From: Thuidium tamariscinum
Taxonomy: Eukaryota; Streptophyta; Bryopsida; Hypnales; Thuidiaceae
DNA length: 64,000 nt
Direction: 5' to 3'
Assembly (NCBI GenBank): GCA_947034885.2
Contig: OX344749.2
Location: 17,313,501 to 17,377,500 of the forward strand
The notes beneath the pieces are model-generated. The model saw nothing but the letters and a program-made list of their open reading frames with translations. It was not told the origin of the DNA and did not search any database. Positions 53,775 to 64,000 of this stretch are shown one piece after another. Position numbers and translations under genes: made by a program. Positions within the stretch are counted from its first letter, which is position 1, and each line of letters opens with the position of its first letter.

Positions 53775-54533
53775 CAAGAGAAGACCCCATTAAAAAAGCC
53801 TTTGTTGTTTGCCTAATCTATAAAATCCAAGAAAACTGCCATTTTTGTTGCATTCACCCTAGAAAGCAAAAAAAACATTTTTTTCAAAATCTTATCATAA
53901 ATCTTATGCTTCACTTGTATGAAATCATGTGGTAAAAATTTCACGAAGTTTGATAGTATGGATTGAAAGATATTCAAAGTTCAAATTTGTTTTTTAGATG
54001 ACTTCAATTTGCCATATGTGCAAAAAATTTGGACTATAAACTTTGAATTAAAAAAATACGTGTTGGAAAATTGAGTAGAAAGTATTTAGGGGGAAGGGGT
54101 GTGTGTGTTCAAAAACACACGCACTTCCTTGTCATTCTTTTAATAAATTTAAGTGGAAGTATGTCAAAGATTGAACAGAAAACTAAATAGCTCCAAGATG
54201 GGATTGAAACACAACTATTGCGATGATGAGATTATTTCAATGAGCATATTTAACCTTGTTAAACATTTTATTGTAAAAAATTGTGAAAAATGCATTCAAA
54301 GATGAAATCTATAAATTATTTTTTTAAGAAGGTGATCTAATTAACCAATTAATAAGATTGTCCATAACTTTCATATAACATTTAAAAAAAATTTATAGTG
54401 TAAGGGTTTTTTTCCTAGTTGCACCTAAAAAAGGGGCTTTTTGTGCCATAATTTTTTCTCTTGGACACCAAGTGGAGTAAAAATTAAATTCACACAAAAT
54501 TAATGTGTTTTCCTATCTTCTTCATATAAAGTT
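53775..54533 (+). mobile_element. Family H element, uninterrupted copy (H3)
   Basis: Contains AACTGCCATTTTTGTTGCATT, AATCATGTGGTAAAAATTTC, TATGGATTGAAAGATAT, AAACTAAATAGCTCCAAGATG and GGGATTGAAACACAACTATT, in the same order as H2. The MITE target TA (54188-54189) is single. The right end merges with the next family A copy at the shared TTAA. Confidence 0.6.
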
Positions 54534-54537
54534 TAAC

Positions 54538-55734
54538 CCCTAAAGTTTTTTTGACTATGTTTTCACCAAAAATGATCCCAAAACTAAGATTTCTACTATA
54601 AGTGCAAAACTTTAGAAAACTCTTTTTTTGACAAATAAAATTGTAGGACTTTGTAGTAATGTGGTTTGAAAATATGTGGAAAAAATTTCAAAAATTTCCA
54701 TCGTATAGATTGCAATATATTTACATTTGAATTGACGAACCTTTTTTTATCCCTGTGAAAACCTAGGCAACTGTACTTTACAAGGTCACATTTGTATGAA
54801 AAATGTTCAAAATGGTGGTTACTCTTTGAGTTCACTCTTCAATGCAAGTTCACTACATGTTAAAAAAAAATTCAAATCATTTGGAATTGTGCAACATATA
54901 GGAAAAAAATAGTAAGTAGAAGAAGTAGAAAATGAATCAAAATACTAAATTGTGAACAATTTATTTATGAAAGTGAAAAGTGTCAATGCCAATGGTTGTA
55001 ATATTTTAGTTAAAAAATCTTCACCCAATGTTTTAATTTTTTGAAAATACTAAAAATTGAATTAAATAAAGAATTTCAAACTTTTTTTTGGTAGAATAGA
55101 GATTCTATAACCACTCACAAATTACCCCAAACTAAAGCCCTTCATAACTTTCATCTCAATAATCAAAATAGAATGATTCAAAGCTTTCTACATAGATGAA
55201 AAATCTAATAAACCAATTTTATTTCTTTAAAAATTAATTTTTAAAGAAGCTTTTTCACTTGCCTAGGTTGTCTACTAAGTAAAGAAAATGACATATCATG
55301 CCATAACTTTTTAACCATGTAGTCAAAACTTATGAAAGTTGTTGGGCTTTAAAGCTATTTCTTGGAAAAATGTTTTGTGAAAATTTCCAAGAAAAAATTA
55401 AAAATTTCATTCCTAATTGAGTTATTCATAAAGTACCGTAAACTAGGATTTAAACCTATGAGTTTTGTGAAAAAGATAGTTGAGTTAAAAAAGTCAAAAT
55501 AAAAGTGGGTATGAAACTTATTTTTCCATCAAAATGGTGCCTAAAAAAGTTTGGTTCCCACTTTTGAAGTCATGTGACATAAGTTTCTTGCAAAAAAGTT
55601 TGATGCTTCAACTATAGTTGCCTTCTCAACTTCAAAAAAAGTCATGCCCAAAGTAGGGGGGACTTTACAAATAACTCAAATGAACTACCCGTAATCACTA
55701 TGTTGCCAAAAAGCGCAATTTAGGGTTTTAAGGG
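54538..55734 (+). mobile_element. Family A TTAA-type element with nested MITE C (A-k)
   Basis: Between TTAA at 54534-54537 and TTAA at 55735-55738. Left end CCCCTAAAGTTTTTTTGAC; right end CAATTTAGGGTTTTAAGGG. Family A order is complete. Near the right end the usual CATTCCTAGTGAGCTGCCC is split by a 261-bp element, with a 3-bp AAT repeat on both sides. Without the insert the copy is about 930 bp, matching the other complete copies. Non-coding. Confidence 0.75.
55418..55678 (-). mobile_element. MITE C with TGAGTTATT ends, copy 2
   Basis: Reverse of the copy at 29856-30115. The ends are TGAGTTATTCATAAAGT and ACTTTACAAATAACTCA, and AAT flanks both sides (55415-55417 and 55679-55681). Interior blocks match in inverted form (GAAACTTATTTTTCCATCAA, CAAAATGGTGCCTAAAAAAG, GCAAAAAAGTTTGATGCTTC). 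The target is a family A element whose other copies lack the insert. Confidence 0.8.
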
Positions 55735-55738
55735 TTAA

Positions 55739-56503
55739 AAATAATGATAAATTTGAGATTGTAAGGGCATGCTTAAAATCCACTTCCTCCCTTGAAGGGA
55801 CATTGGGAATTTAAGGATTAAGTATAAACTTAGACTAAGAACCTCTCCAAAAAACTAAAACTAAGAAACAACACTATATTATTTTTCAATTAAACTTGAA
55901 TTCCAAGAAGGATTATTGGTATACAAAGGAGGTGCTAGTATATGTGCATAGAATCTATGAGCCCATGAGCCTTTAAATCTATATTATAGACACCTTTAAT
56001 GGTTATAGGGTACCTACCTTATAGACTCTTTCTATATTATAATGTATCTATGTTATAGGTATATAAGTTATAAACATCTTCAAATGGTTGTAGGTATATA
56101 TATACAATTAGATTCAAGGCTCATAGACTCATGTCTCTATACTCATGAGCTAGCACTATTGAGTATATGGTAGTCACAAGTCTTTCTATAACTTGTCCTA
56201 GTTTTCTTCAATGTCCATGCCTCGACACTCATGGAATCAAATATCGTCTCTAAGATGATATGAAACAATAGACAATAGTGCTTATTGTTGCAAGGGAACA
56301 AAAGTCTCTACAATGAATATTTGTCATTAACTTGCCAATGCCACTCATCTTCACTTGACTAAGGTTGTTTTGTTTGCCATAAAAAGTATACAAAATATTG
56401 CATTAGAAGCTTGATTATATTAACGATTGCATATCATGGAAGACAAGTGTTGAATATAAGTGACAATTTATCTAATAAGGCACGGGAACAATTTGGAATC
56501 TCA

Positions 56504-56555
<52 letters not shown>

Positions 56556-56988
56556 CAAATACATTTGATAAAAGTAGAAGATATATTGTTAGAATTTTGG
56601 TATTACTTTGTTGTTGTCATATCATACTAAATCAACTACAAATAAAATAAACGTACAATCCTATGTACAATTGTTACAAACTAATATGTTAGATTCAAAA
56701 AGATTGTTGTAAAAATAATTGTTTTGGTTTCCAAATGCAAATTAAAATGATTTGTATTAATCATATATTAAAACAAATATCTTCAAATCTATTCAAAGTG
56801 GATGTAACAATGGTTGAAATTGCTACCTATAGATCATCTATGACTATAAATGAAATCTTAAAGCTTTGATTCATTAAAAATCTTTATATTCCATTCAAAT
56901 TAATATTATCTACAATTTTATCTACATACAATGTTTTTGAAGCACAATTTTGTCAACTTTCTACAACACCAATGGAGGTAGGTCTTAA
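55739..56988. other. AT-rich intergenic DNA, no gene seen
   Basis: Contains the TA run at 56516-56552, and a CTTGAAGGGACATTGGGAAT string followed by TTAAGGATTAAG near 55789-55820 that resembles a worn family H right end. No coding region. Confidence 0.45.
56516..56552. repeat. (TA)n microsatellite
   Basis: About 37 bp of uninterrupted TA dinucleotide. It creates the tyrosine/isoleucine repeat of an overlapping frame. Confidence 0.9.
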
Positions 56989-58111
56989 CCTCTAAAGGAC
57001 TATTGTTCCCTTGGGAAACAAAATGGGTTTGGGATAGGATCCTATGACCTCAATTTTTATTTATTTATTTTTGATAACTTTCTTAGTAGATAGAAAAATA
57101 TATAAGTTTTGAAGGAATATAATTTTCATTTCAATTAGTACCCAAAAGCAAAAGTTATACCATATTAAATATGATGTAATGTATACATCACTAGGCAATA
57201 GGCACAAAACAAAATCCACAAAAATTTGATATCAAATTAAGTTTTTTATAGATCATGTTTTTTTAACATGTAAAGCTTTGAATCATTCGATATAGATTAG
57301 TGATGTGAAAGTTGTGAACAATTTTGTTTTTCAAGTAATCTAAGCATCTACTTGTGAAAATAACTTACAAGATTCATATCTAAATGCAATTTTCACAATT
57401 TTTTTAGAATTGTTTGACAAGGTTAAAGTTGATTGCTAGAATAAACTTTCCTTTGGGATTATTGTATTTCAATCCTATCTTAGAGCTATTACCAATTTTT
57501 TTTTCTTTCAATTCAATATTGAACCTACTTCTACTTAATAGTTTTTTAAAGAATGACAATCAAGGGTTTTGAAAATAAATAAATCACTCTTAAATCTTTA
57601 ATTTAATTTTTCAATACAAGATGTCACTACAAGAGAAAGGGGTGTTTTAAGTAGTGTCCTAGACATCACGTCTTTTAAGTAATGTCTTTTAAGTAAGGTT
57701 TTAAGTAAAATTTTACTAAAAAGACAGTCTTCTTAGTAAAATTTTACTTAAAACCTTACTTAAAAGACATTACTTAAAAGACATGATGTCTAGGACACTA
57801 CTTAAAACACCCCTTTCTCTTGTAGTGTGTTTTCAATACAATGTCCATAGTGCAAGAAAATTCGACAAATGGTAGTCAGAATCATCTAAAAATTGCAAGC
57901 CAATGTTCAAATTTTTTTCCTCAATTTTGAATGCTCATATCTTCCAATATGTATGGCCAAACTTCATGAAATGTTTTACCACATGATCTTAGACAAGTAA
58001 GTACAAGATCCCATGGTCACATTTTCATAAGAATATATTTTTGGTTTTCTTGGATGAAAACAAAAAATTAGGTAGTTTTAATAGTTTTGACTAGAAAAAT
58101 GACCTTGGTCT
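56989..58111 (-). mobile_element. Family H TTAA-type element with nested CACTA MITE (H4)
   Basis: Between TTAA at 56985-56988 and TTAA at 58112-58115. It begins CCTCTAAAGGACTATTGTTC and follows family H in reverse: CCTATGACCTCAATTTTTA, TATTGTATTTCAATCCTATC, GGTAGTCAGAATCATC, AAATGTTTTACCACATGATC. The mariner-like MITE site is empty here (TA at 57487-57488). A 203-bp CACTA-tipped foldback interrupts it at 57625. Confidence 0.65.
57625..57827. mobile_element. CACTA-tipped foldback MITE, copy 1
   Basis: A 203-bp near-perfect palindrome with ends CACTACAAGAGAAAGGGGTG and their exact complement. The 3-bp direct repeat TGT touches both ends (57622-57624 and 57828-57830). CACTA ends with a 3-bp duplication define the CACTA (CMC/En-Spm) superfamily, and CACTACAAGA is the form usual in plants. 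The arms are built from repeats of TTTTAAGTAA, and the loop is only a few bases (AGACAGTCTTCT). Nested in family H copy H4, so it is younger than H4. Confidence 0.9.
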
Positions 58112-58115
58112 TTAA

Positions 58116-59949
58116 TGACTAAATGGTCTACAACATGTAGTAAAATATTGAAGTCATCAAGACTCAAAAATAGAAGTATAGGCGATTTTTAGATTGCTTT
58201 TTTGTTTCAAGTTTTTTTGTCATTGTAGTATATTAAGAATGCTATAACATTCATATTTGCTTGTTTGAAGTTTGGCCACTCATTTTCAACATTGTAGCAT
58301 ATGGAATGAAATTGAATAAAGAATAGACTCAAATATTAAAGTGACTATATGTCAACCAACATTTGTAGGTTAGAGACATAATGAGAGGTAATATACATAA
58401 GTTGGATATTCTAATCCCTAAAGATTTTAATGTCAAGAATTGGTTACTACACAAACTTTGGCTATATTCAATAAAAAATGCTCTTTAAAGAAATGGTTAT
58501 TAATCCATGTTTATTTGTTTTTTGAATTTTCTAACCATTGAATTTTATTCTTCACTATTTCTAGGGATGCATGAAAAATTAGGGTGTGAGATCAAAAATC
58601 AACCTTGACATGAAGAGCAAAATATTTTTTTTAAAGAGTACTATCATGATGTAGCTTTGCCATGCTTTTGAGCTCCATGAGATGATTTTTGAGGCCTTTG
58701 GAGAATTATTTCAAGGTTGATCCCTTTGCTTAAAACCATTGCATTGATGTCACAATATTAAGTAACTAAAAAATAATCAATAAACAAAAAAATCAAACAC
58801 TTAAAAATGTATTTCAAGATTATTTTCAAGATATATTTGAAATATTAAATTATTGAATAAATAATAATATTTGATGTGGCACCTTGACCATAATAGATGT
58901 TGATGTAGAAAAGTTTCTAGAATTCTCCATTGTCTAGAAACTTACAATCTTCTTAAGGATTGGAAACAACATCTAATTCATTTCTTGAATTTACTTTTCA
59001 AGAAAGATGATGGGAATTTTAATTTGAATAGAGCTTCAAGTTAGAAAGAAAATTTCAAACTTTCAAAGCAAAATGATGCTCTATTCCCCTTGCCAAAGTT
59101 GACACCTTAAAAATGACATTTTTTTCAAGGGATTCTTTTAAAATTATTTAAAAATTTGTTGTTACTACAAATTTTAAAACAACAAAAAAATGAAAAAAAT
59201 CTAACTTCAACGTAGATATTCAAAAATCTCAAAAGCCATTAAAACCTTTTATTATTATAATTTGGAAAATTTGGAAAAAAAAATTTATATCTATTAGTAA
59301 ATCTTATTGCTAAATTGACCCCATCTATATTCTAGTCTAGAATGCAAATCTTCTATATATTGAAGTAAGAAGTTGATTTGGTTTTACATATGATCAAGAA
59401 TTTAAAAGTTCTTAATTCATTCATGTAGTGTCCAAAACAAATAAACTAATGCTAGGGATTTCTTCTCAATTTAGTGAATATATTTTTTATTTTATAGTAA
59501 AATATATTGTCCATTTGTTGAAACAAAATCAAAAGCATGTAAGTTGAGTATCTAAAATCCTCTTTCTATTTTCATTTAGCTTCAACAAAATATAATTCAT
59601 AATATTATTAACAATAGTAGTAAGGTGGCTTGGATGTTCAACAGTCAATATTTTTTTTTGGCAAACTAGCTACTTCTTGATGCTAGTACAAATTACCATT
59701 TCTTTTACAACTATTCAAACCTTTTGTTCCAAAACCATCTTCATGTTGCACTTTGTGGCATTGAGGATTGGTTAGATTTGGCTTTTGATTGTTATTTAAG
59801 ACCATCAAAACAACCCCAAGCAATAGTTTTCCCTCCATTCTAGAATCATCAATCAATAAACAATTGAAATGAATAAAAAGATCTATCAATACTAGTCATT
59901 CCTTCTTATTCTTTGCATTTGTTTCAAATATTGCCCAATTGAAGGAGAT
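58116..59949. other. AT-rich intergenic DNA, no gene seen
   Basis: No supported frames. The 68-codon minus-strand frame at 59683-59889 has no recognisable domain. Confidence 0.45.
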
Positions 59950-60152
59950 ATCTACAAGAGAAAGGGGTGTTTTAAGTAGTGTCCTAGACATCACGTCTTT
60001 TAAGTAATGTCTTTTAAGTAAGATTTTAAGTAAAATTTTACTAAAAAGACTGTCTTTTTAGTAAAATTTTACTTAAAACCTTACTTAAAAGACATTACTT
60101 AAAAGACGTGATGTCTAGGACACTACTTAAAACACCCCTTTCTCTTGTAGTG
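59950..60152. mobile_element. CACTA-tipped foldback MITE, copy 2
   Basis: Also exactly 203 bp and nearly identical to the copy at 57625. Its right end is CTTGTAGTG. The left terminal CA has become AT (ATCTACAAGAG). The 3-bp repeat GAT lies on both sides (59947-59949 and 60153-60155). The two copies differ by only a few substitutions, lie 2.1 kb apart and have different duplications, so they are separate insertions. Confidence 0.9.
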
Positions 60153-60540
60153 GATGAAGTGTTAGGAGGTAAAATTGAGGTACATACATGGTCTTCGGTC
60201 CATACTAAATACCCACAAAATGACAGCTTCACACTCAACAATTAAAAGACCACTGATGTTCTTTGAATGTGCTCCCAAATTCCACTTTTCAATACAAAAA
60301 AATTGCACTTTGAAAACGGCTTTGAAACTCAAAGTTTTGGGATGCTAGGAATACACTAAACTCTACTTACAACATGAAATGGTTTTTTTAAAATGTTATT
60401 TTCAGCCTTAATTCAAAACATTGTATCCAATAGGAAGATTATTTTGGGTTGGAAAGAGTAGTATTTTTTGTATAAATTTTTTTATTAAGTATAATCTTAT
60501 GCCTTGAAAAATCATCGTTCCTTTTGTAGTAAAAGCATTA

Positions 60541-60882
60541 GAGGATTTCTAGGCCTCCGAGAGACTGTTTCAGGGCCGTTCCCTGTAACTGTTCCCAATG
60601 CTGCAGACCAGCCCCTGCTGGTCTGAATTTTTGAATTTTGAAAAAAAAATTATTTTATTTTTTCAAAATTTTCAGAATGTATTAGAAAGCAAAACAATGA
60701 TCAATTTTTTTTTAATTCCAAAAAATATTTTAAAAATATTTAATAATTAATTAAAATAAATAAATAAATAAAATTATATGACATGGCAGTCGCTCAACTA
60801 CATCAGCATGGGGTTTCCAGAGTTCCCACTGTGTTCCCAACGTTTGGGAACTCGCAGTCTTGTAGAAGGGCCAAAAATCCTC
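60541..60882. mobile_element. PIF/Harbinger-like MITE, copy F2
   Basis: A 342-bp element with ends GAGGATTTCTAGGCC and GGCCAAAAATCCTC, flanked by TTA at 60538-60540 and 60883-60885. Paired subterminal blocks are AGAGACTG and GTTCCC on the left, and GGGAACTCGCAGTCTTGT on the right. A further GCAGACCAGCCCCTGCTGGTCTG hairpin lies inside. Shares ends, subterminal blocks and an AT-rich centre with F1 (8880-9121). Confidence 0.65.
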
Positions 60883-61139
60883 TTATGTCATCCTTATTTG
60901 TGTTTCAAAAATTAAAAACCATGTTACAATTCTACAAGCAATGAAATCTCATTTCTGACAGTGTGAATAGGAAAATATCATTGAAAACCAAGGTCAAAGT
61001 TGACTCAAAATACTTGAGAGTTGAGTCAAAAGTCATTATGGAAATGTTTGGATATGGTATACATTGAAAATTGGAAATTCCATTTCCAGAACATAAAGAT
61101 GACCCTGACCTCCATTTCACAGAGGGTCCATCCATGATT

Positions 61140-62430
61140 TTGCTGCTCTTTTGTTGCATCTAAAACTTAAGTTCTCTTGACAGAGTACCCTACCCTAGTG
61201 AGGCATATCTCTGCTTCATTTGTTTCCTCATCCATTTTTGTTTTATCATCCATTTCTGAAGGTACATACATTATCATTAACAAAATGGGGCATTTAGCAG
61301 ACTCCCCCTAATCAAGTGCTTTTTTTTGGATGATGTCATATATCAATGAAGAAGTTCCAACTTTTCATGACTGGTGTCCCTTTGACTTTGACTCAAAGAC
61401 CCTCCAACTGGACACTGTGCACAGCAGAGTCTTGGAAAATTAAAGAGTGAATTTTCCCGGATTGACTGCCTCGGCGGACGCGGGTCCGAGGGTCTAGCTT
61501 TGTCTCAGGACATAATTACCGGATCTCATAAAAATGTGATATACGGTATCAGATTCTGCGATGAAGATACGGCCCAAATCCCAGCCTCCATACCCCCTCC
61601 ACCCCACCTGACGGCTGCTTCTCTGGCTCATGTGACCAGAGGATGCATCGTACTCAGTCTCAGCTTCTGCAGTCTGCAGGGGAAAAAAAAAGAGTCCGGA
61701 GCATGATTGCCTTGTAAGTTATGGTGGAAACTCTACGCGTACGTCGGATCCACGGCCATGTAAAAAAAATGAAAAAAATTTGAAGCAAATGATATGGAAT
61801 TTCATTGCCACTGCCAACCTGTGGCCATTTTTTTTGGGAAACAAATGATATGGAATTTCATTGTGGTGGCCTCTTTCAAGCTTCCGACTTTCTTCTTTGG
61901 GACGGATCTGATTCAAGAGATTCAAGTGCATGCCATGCATGCCGTCGTGATCTGTGCTGAATTCTGGGACTCACGGGGTTCGGTTCTGTTATGATATGAG
62001 GATGTTTTTATTACGTTAGAGCTCCGGCCAGCGTCACGCGCTCATGCTTCGCTTTTCCATGATTCGGAAGATCAGCAATTGGGCTCCACCAACTGATATT
62101 TGAAGTCAACCTGTTTTTGGGGTAGAACCTCACTTGAAGCTCCTGGATTTCATGGCCTTTTTTCCATGGTGGGGTCAATTTGAGGGCCTTGAGGACCTTT
62201 TTGTGTATTGCATCCAGTGACATTTGCAAGTTCGGCCGATTCCAAACAATAACATTAAATGTGAGACACGTGGCTCACCCACAACTGAACTTTGGAGGAG
62301 GAGGGATATGCTGAAAAATACAGGGCTTTGAGAATGGCAATGATAATCATGCAAATACGATACCTCCCATCACCCATGGACTTCATCACCAGCAAATAAA
62401 TGTCAAAATGATAATAACCTTCCCTCTGCC
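61140..62430. other. GC-richer island with LINE-tail debris
   Basis: The balanced composition from about 61440 to 61760 includes CGGCGGACGCGGGTCCGAGG. A donor-like GTAAGT lies at 61713, just after GCATGATTGCCTT. No domain is recognised in any frame. It may be a promoter and 5' exon of a split gene whose other exons lie outside. Confidence 0.35.
61761..61866 (-). repeat. Two adjacent LINE-tail fragments
   Basis: Two pieces, 61761-61810 and about 61828-61866. Both read, on the plus strand, ..AAGCAAATGATATGGAATTT or ..AAACAAATGATATGGAATTT followed by CATTG, with an A/T-run just before. They are the reverse complement of the LINE 3' tail. Both share the GATATGG variant, so they may be a local duplication. 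Confidence 0.5.
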
Positions 62431-62472
62431 AATGAAATTCCCTTTCATTTGTTTAAAAAAAAATGAAAAAAA
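62428..62472 (+). repeat. A-tailed LINE/SINE 3' end fragment
   Basis: CCAATGAAATTCCCTTTCAT, then TTGTTT, then an A-rich run (AAAAAAAAATGAAAAAAAA). Same tail as 28349-28397 and 37473-37514. Confidence 0.6.
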
Positions 62473-63219
62473 ATTCATTTTTAAGTTGGTGCCTTGTGGT
62501 AACCTTGGAAGAGACTAAATTTTGCCAACCCTGGAGGAGACTAAATTATTAATCACTCTCTGCATGTGATCATTGAGCAATGGGATGTTAGACTCCTAAT
62601 AAAGCCACAATAATAAAAAGCCCGAGCAGTTCAGAATCAGTTCAGAAACTAATTGTCCATTTGTCCTGGGAGGTTTATATGACATATTCTCGGTACGCAT
62701 TGGAAACCCTCCAATCAGTTTGTTTTTTGTTTTTGTTTTTGGGACAAAGAGTTATGTGGCCTTCCTTTTGAGAGGGTTTTAAGTTGTTTGGCTCCTTGAT
62801 TTGGGGGCCTGGAATTGAAGGAGGCCCATTTTTTGTTTTTAGGAAATTGGGCATTCAATTGCCTTAAAAAAAACCTGCCTCCAATCACTAAAAAGTGGAA
62901 ATCTCTCCATAATACACTGTATTCCAATTGCATACCCGTCAATCCATCATGTCCAATAACCATCTCAAGCCATAACCAAGTGTTCAGTTTTATTATATTC
63001 ATAAGCCCATAAAAAATCATGCGAATACGCAGAAGAGTCTGTAGCTACTGTGGATCGGACTGTTACACAACTTACACGCCCTGGTGATCATACAACTGCA
63101 CTTAACAAATGATGCATGTTAGAAGGAAGTAGTAGTGGCAAATGATTGAACAATATCCATACATAACACCCACACCCAATTCAATTTCTTTATCCCCCAA
63201 AAGAATCAAGTTACCCCAA
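62473..63219. other. Intergenic DNA, no gene seen
   Basis: Moderately AT-rich. A minus-strand frame of 101 codons at 62715-63020 shows no recognisable domain, and its mirror frame is equally open. Confidence 0.4.
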
Positions 63220-63873
63220 ATTGCAAATCCCCACTTACCCCTTTTTCCACTATAGCCCAACTAGGTTTGAAGATATGCAAACTGCTCAGATTTTCCAGCA
63301 AAAACATGCAAATCTTGCTTATTATCCCCTAAACAACCACAAAGCCATCATATGGCTTTGGCAACACGTTTTTTTTCACCCGGTTGTTCAGGGGTTTCTC
63401 CAATTTTGTTGCCTTATTGCCACCTCAGCTTCTCCCCCCCTTGCAGTTAAGATGCAAATCTGCCACTTCAGCATCGACTTGATTTCCAACCCCCGCAATG
63501 AGAACATGCTCCCACGCTCCCCGGGTCCCCTTTTGACCAAACGGGGAACGCCGTGGACCACGAACTCCGGGTATCTGGGCCAGTACCCCCGGTTCTCAAC
63601 CGCCCTTTCGTCAGAAGAAGACGGCGGCTGGGAGGCCCCTTCGTCCTGAGCGCGGTGGTAGGCGCCCCATGCCGAGGAGCTCTTGAAGGCAAAAGGACAA
63701 GCAGAGCTCCAACACTGAAGCAGAGCGGTTCTGGTTCTTCTGGTTCTGCATCAGCAGCAGTTGCAGTAGCAGGCTAGGAGGCTCCCAAGTATCATCTCCC
63801 TCTCTCGCTCTGCCCAAGCCCACGCCATCACTACTTACTTACCAACACACACCTTGTGTATGTTGTAAGTTAG
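63220..63873 (+). other. GC-rich region upstream of the edge reading frame
   Basis: From about 63420 composition becomes GC-rich. Overlapping frames are open on both strands; the longest is 63221-63649 on the plus strand (142 codons). No domain was recognised. TACTTACTTACC at 63831-63842 is tetranucleotide-repeated. This may be promoter or 5' UTR for the frame beginning at 63874, or an exon in its own right. Confidence 0.35.
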
Positions 63874-64000
63874 ATGTTGCAGTCGTACCTGCAGCAGCAG
63901 CCCTCCAGCAGCGCGGCAGCAGCAGCAACAGCAGTGGCAGCGTTGTCAATCGCAGCAGGAGTAAGAGGAGCAGGAGCTTGCCTGTCTGAAAATCCTCTCT
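63874..64000 (+). CDS. Possible 5' end of a protein gene, Ala/Gln-rich, open at the window edge
   Basis: An in-frame TAG lies directly before the ATG at 63874 (63871-63873), which fixes the start. The frame reads MLQSYLQQQPSSSAAAATAV and continues for 42 codons without a stop to the end of the window, including ALSIAAGVRGAGACLSENPL. GC-rich composition and CAG-rich codons contrast with the AT-rich surroundings. The Ser/Ala-rich, positively charged start would suit an organelle transit peptide, but no function can be assigned. It could also be a chance frame through a CAG/GCA repeat. Confidence 0.35.
   Translation, partial: MLQSYLQQQPSSSAAAAATAVAALSIAAGVRGAGACLSENPL

Noticed and set aside
63221..63649. 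142-codon plus-strand frame
   Set aside because: Composition changes abruptly along its length from AT-rich to GC-rich, no motif is recognised, and the overlapping frames on both strands are similarly open. Kept only as part of the island description.

Overview
This is a gene-poor, AT-rich stretch of a eukaryotic nuclear genome. I found no intact protein-coding gene, no rRNA or tRNA gene and no CRISPR array. The source is probably a green-lineage (plant-like) genome with a large repeat load. Two things point that way. Two foldback elements end in CACTACAAGA, the tip typical of plant CACTA transposons. A decayed LINE has the plant L1-type C-terminal signature (WAIWVSRN...F). I cannot name the species.

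Most recognisable content is dead or non-autonomous mobile DNA. The dominant class is a set of non-coding elements that start CCCC(T/A)..., end ...GGGG and sit between TTAA tetranucleotides, the hallmark of the piggyBac superfamily. I call them families A, B, H, J, K, L and S. Good copies lie at about 5.0-5.9, 25.4-26.0, 31.0-32.0, 32.8-33.4, 40.4-42.7, 43.6-44.2, 48.7-49.5, 51.4-52.3, 54.5-55.7 and 57.0-58.1 kb. A multiply frameshifted piggyBac transposase remnant lies at about 9.1-9.85 kb on the minus strand (motifs FDLFW, ETNRYA, QPDIKAYW), so a source of the TTAA-cutting activity once existed here.

Other families: a TA-flanked mariner-like MITE of about 270 bp with AGGTRGGTACACCC ends (seven copies); two 203-bp CACTA-tipped foldbacks with 3-bp target duplications; two PIF/Harbinger-like MITEs; a 260-bp MITE with TGAGTTATT ends and 3-bp duplications; a 1.1-kb element with CAGGGTTGC ends; several solitary foldbacks; the 3' end of a LINE; and many short A-tailed pieces sharing that LINE's 3' tail.

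Nesting is unusually informative. Family A foldback P2 sits in a TTAA of a family B copy (41.2-41.9 kb), and another B copy sits in a TTAA of a family A copy (32.8-33.4 kb). A mariner-like MITE sits in a family H copy that has three uninterrupted relatives in the same window. The TGAGTTATT MITE interrupts a repeat that has an unoccupied relative at 16.4 kb. These paralogous empty sites give the target-site duplications directly.

GC-richer islands (about 8.0-8.3, 21.2-23.3, 28.7-29.1, 34.9-35.3, 37.5-38.4, 39.5-40.4, 61.1-62.2 and 63.2-64.0 kb) carry CAG/CTG and pyrimidine runs and may hold exons or promoters of split genes. Only the last has a reading frame worth flagging: an Ala/Gln-rich N-terminus from 63874 that is still open at the window edge.
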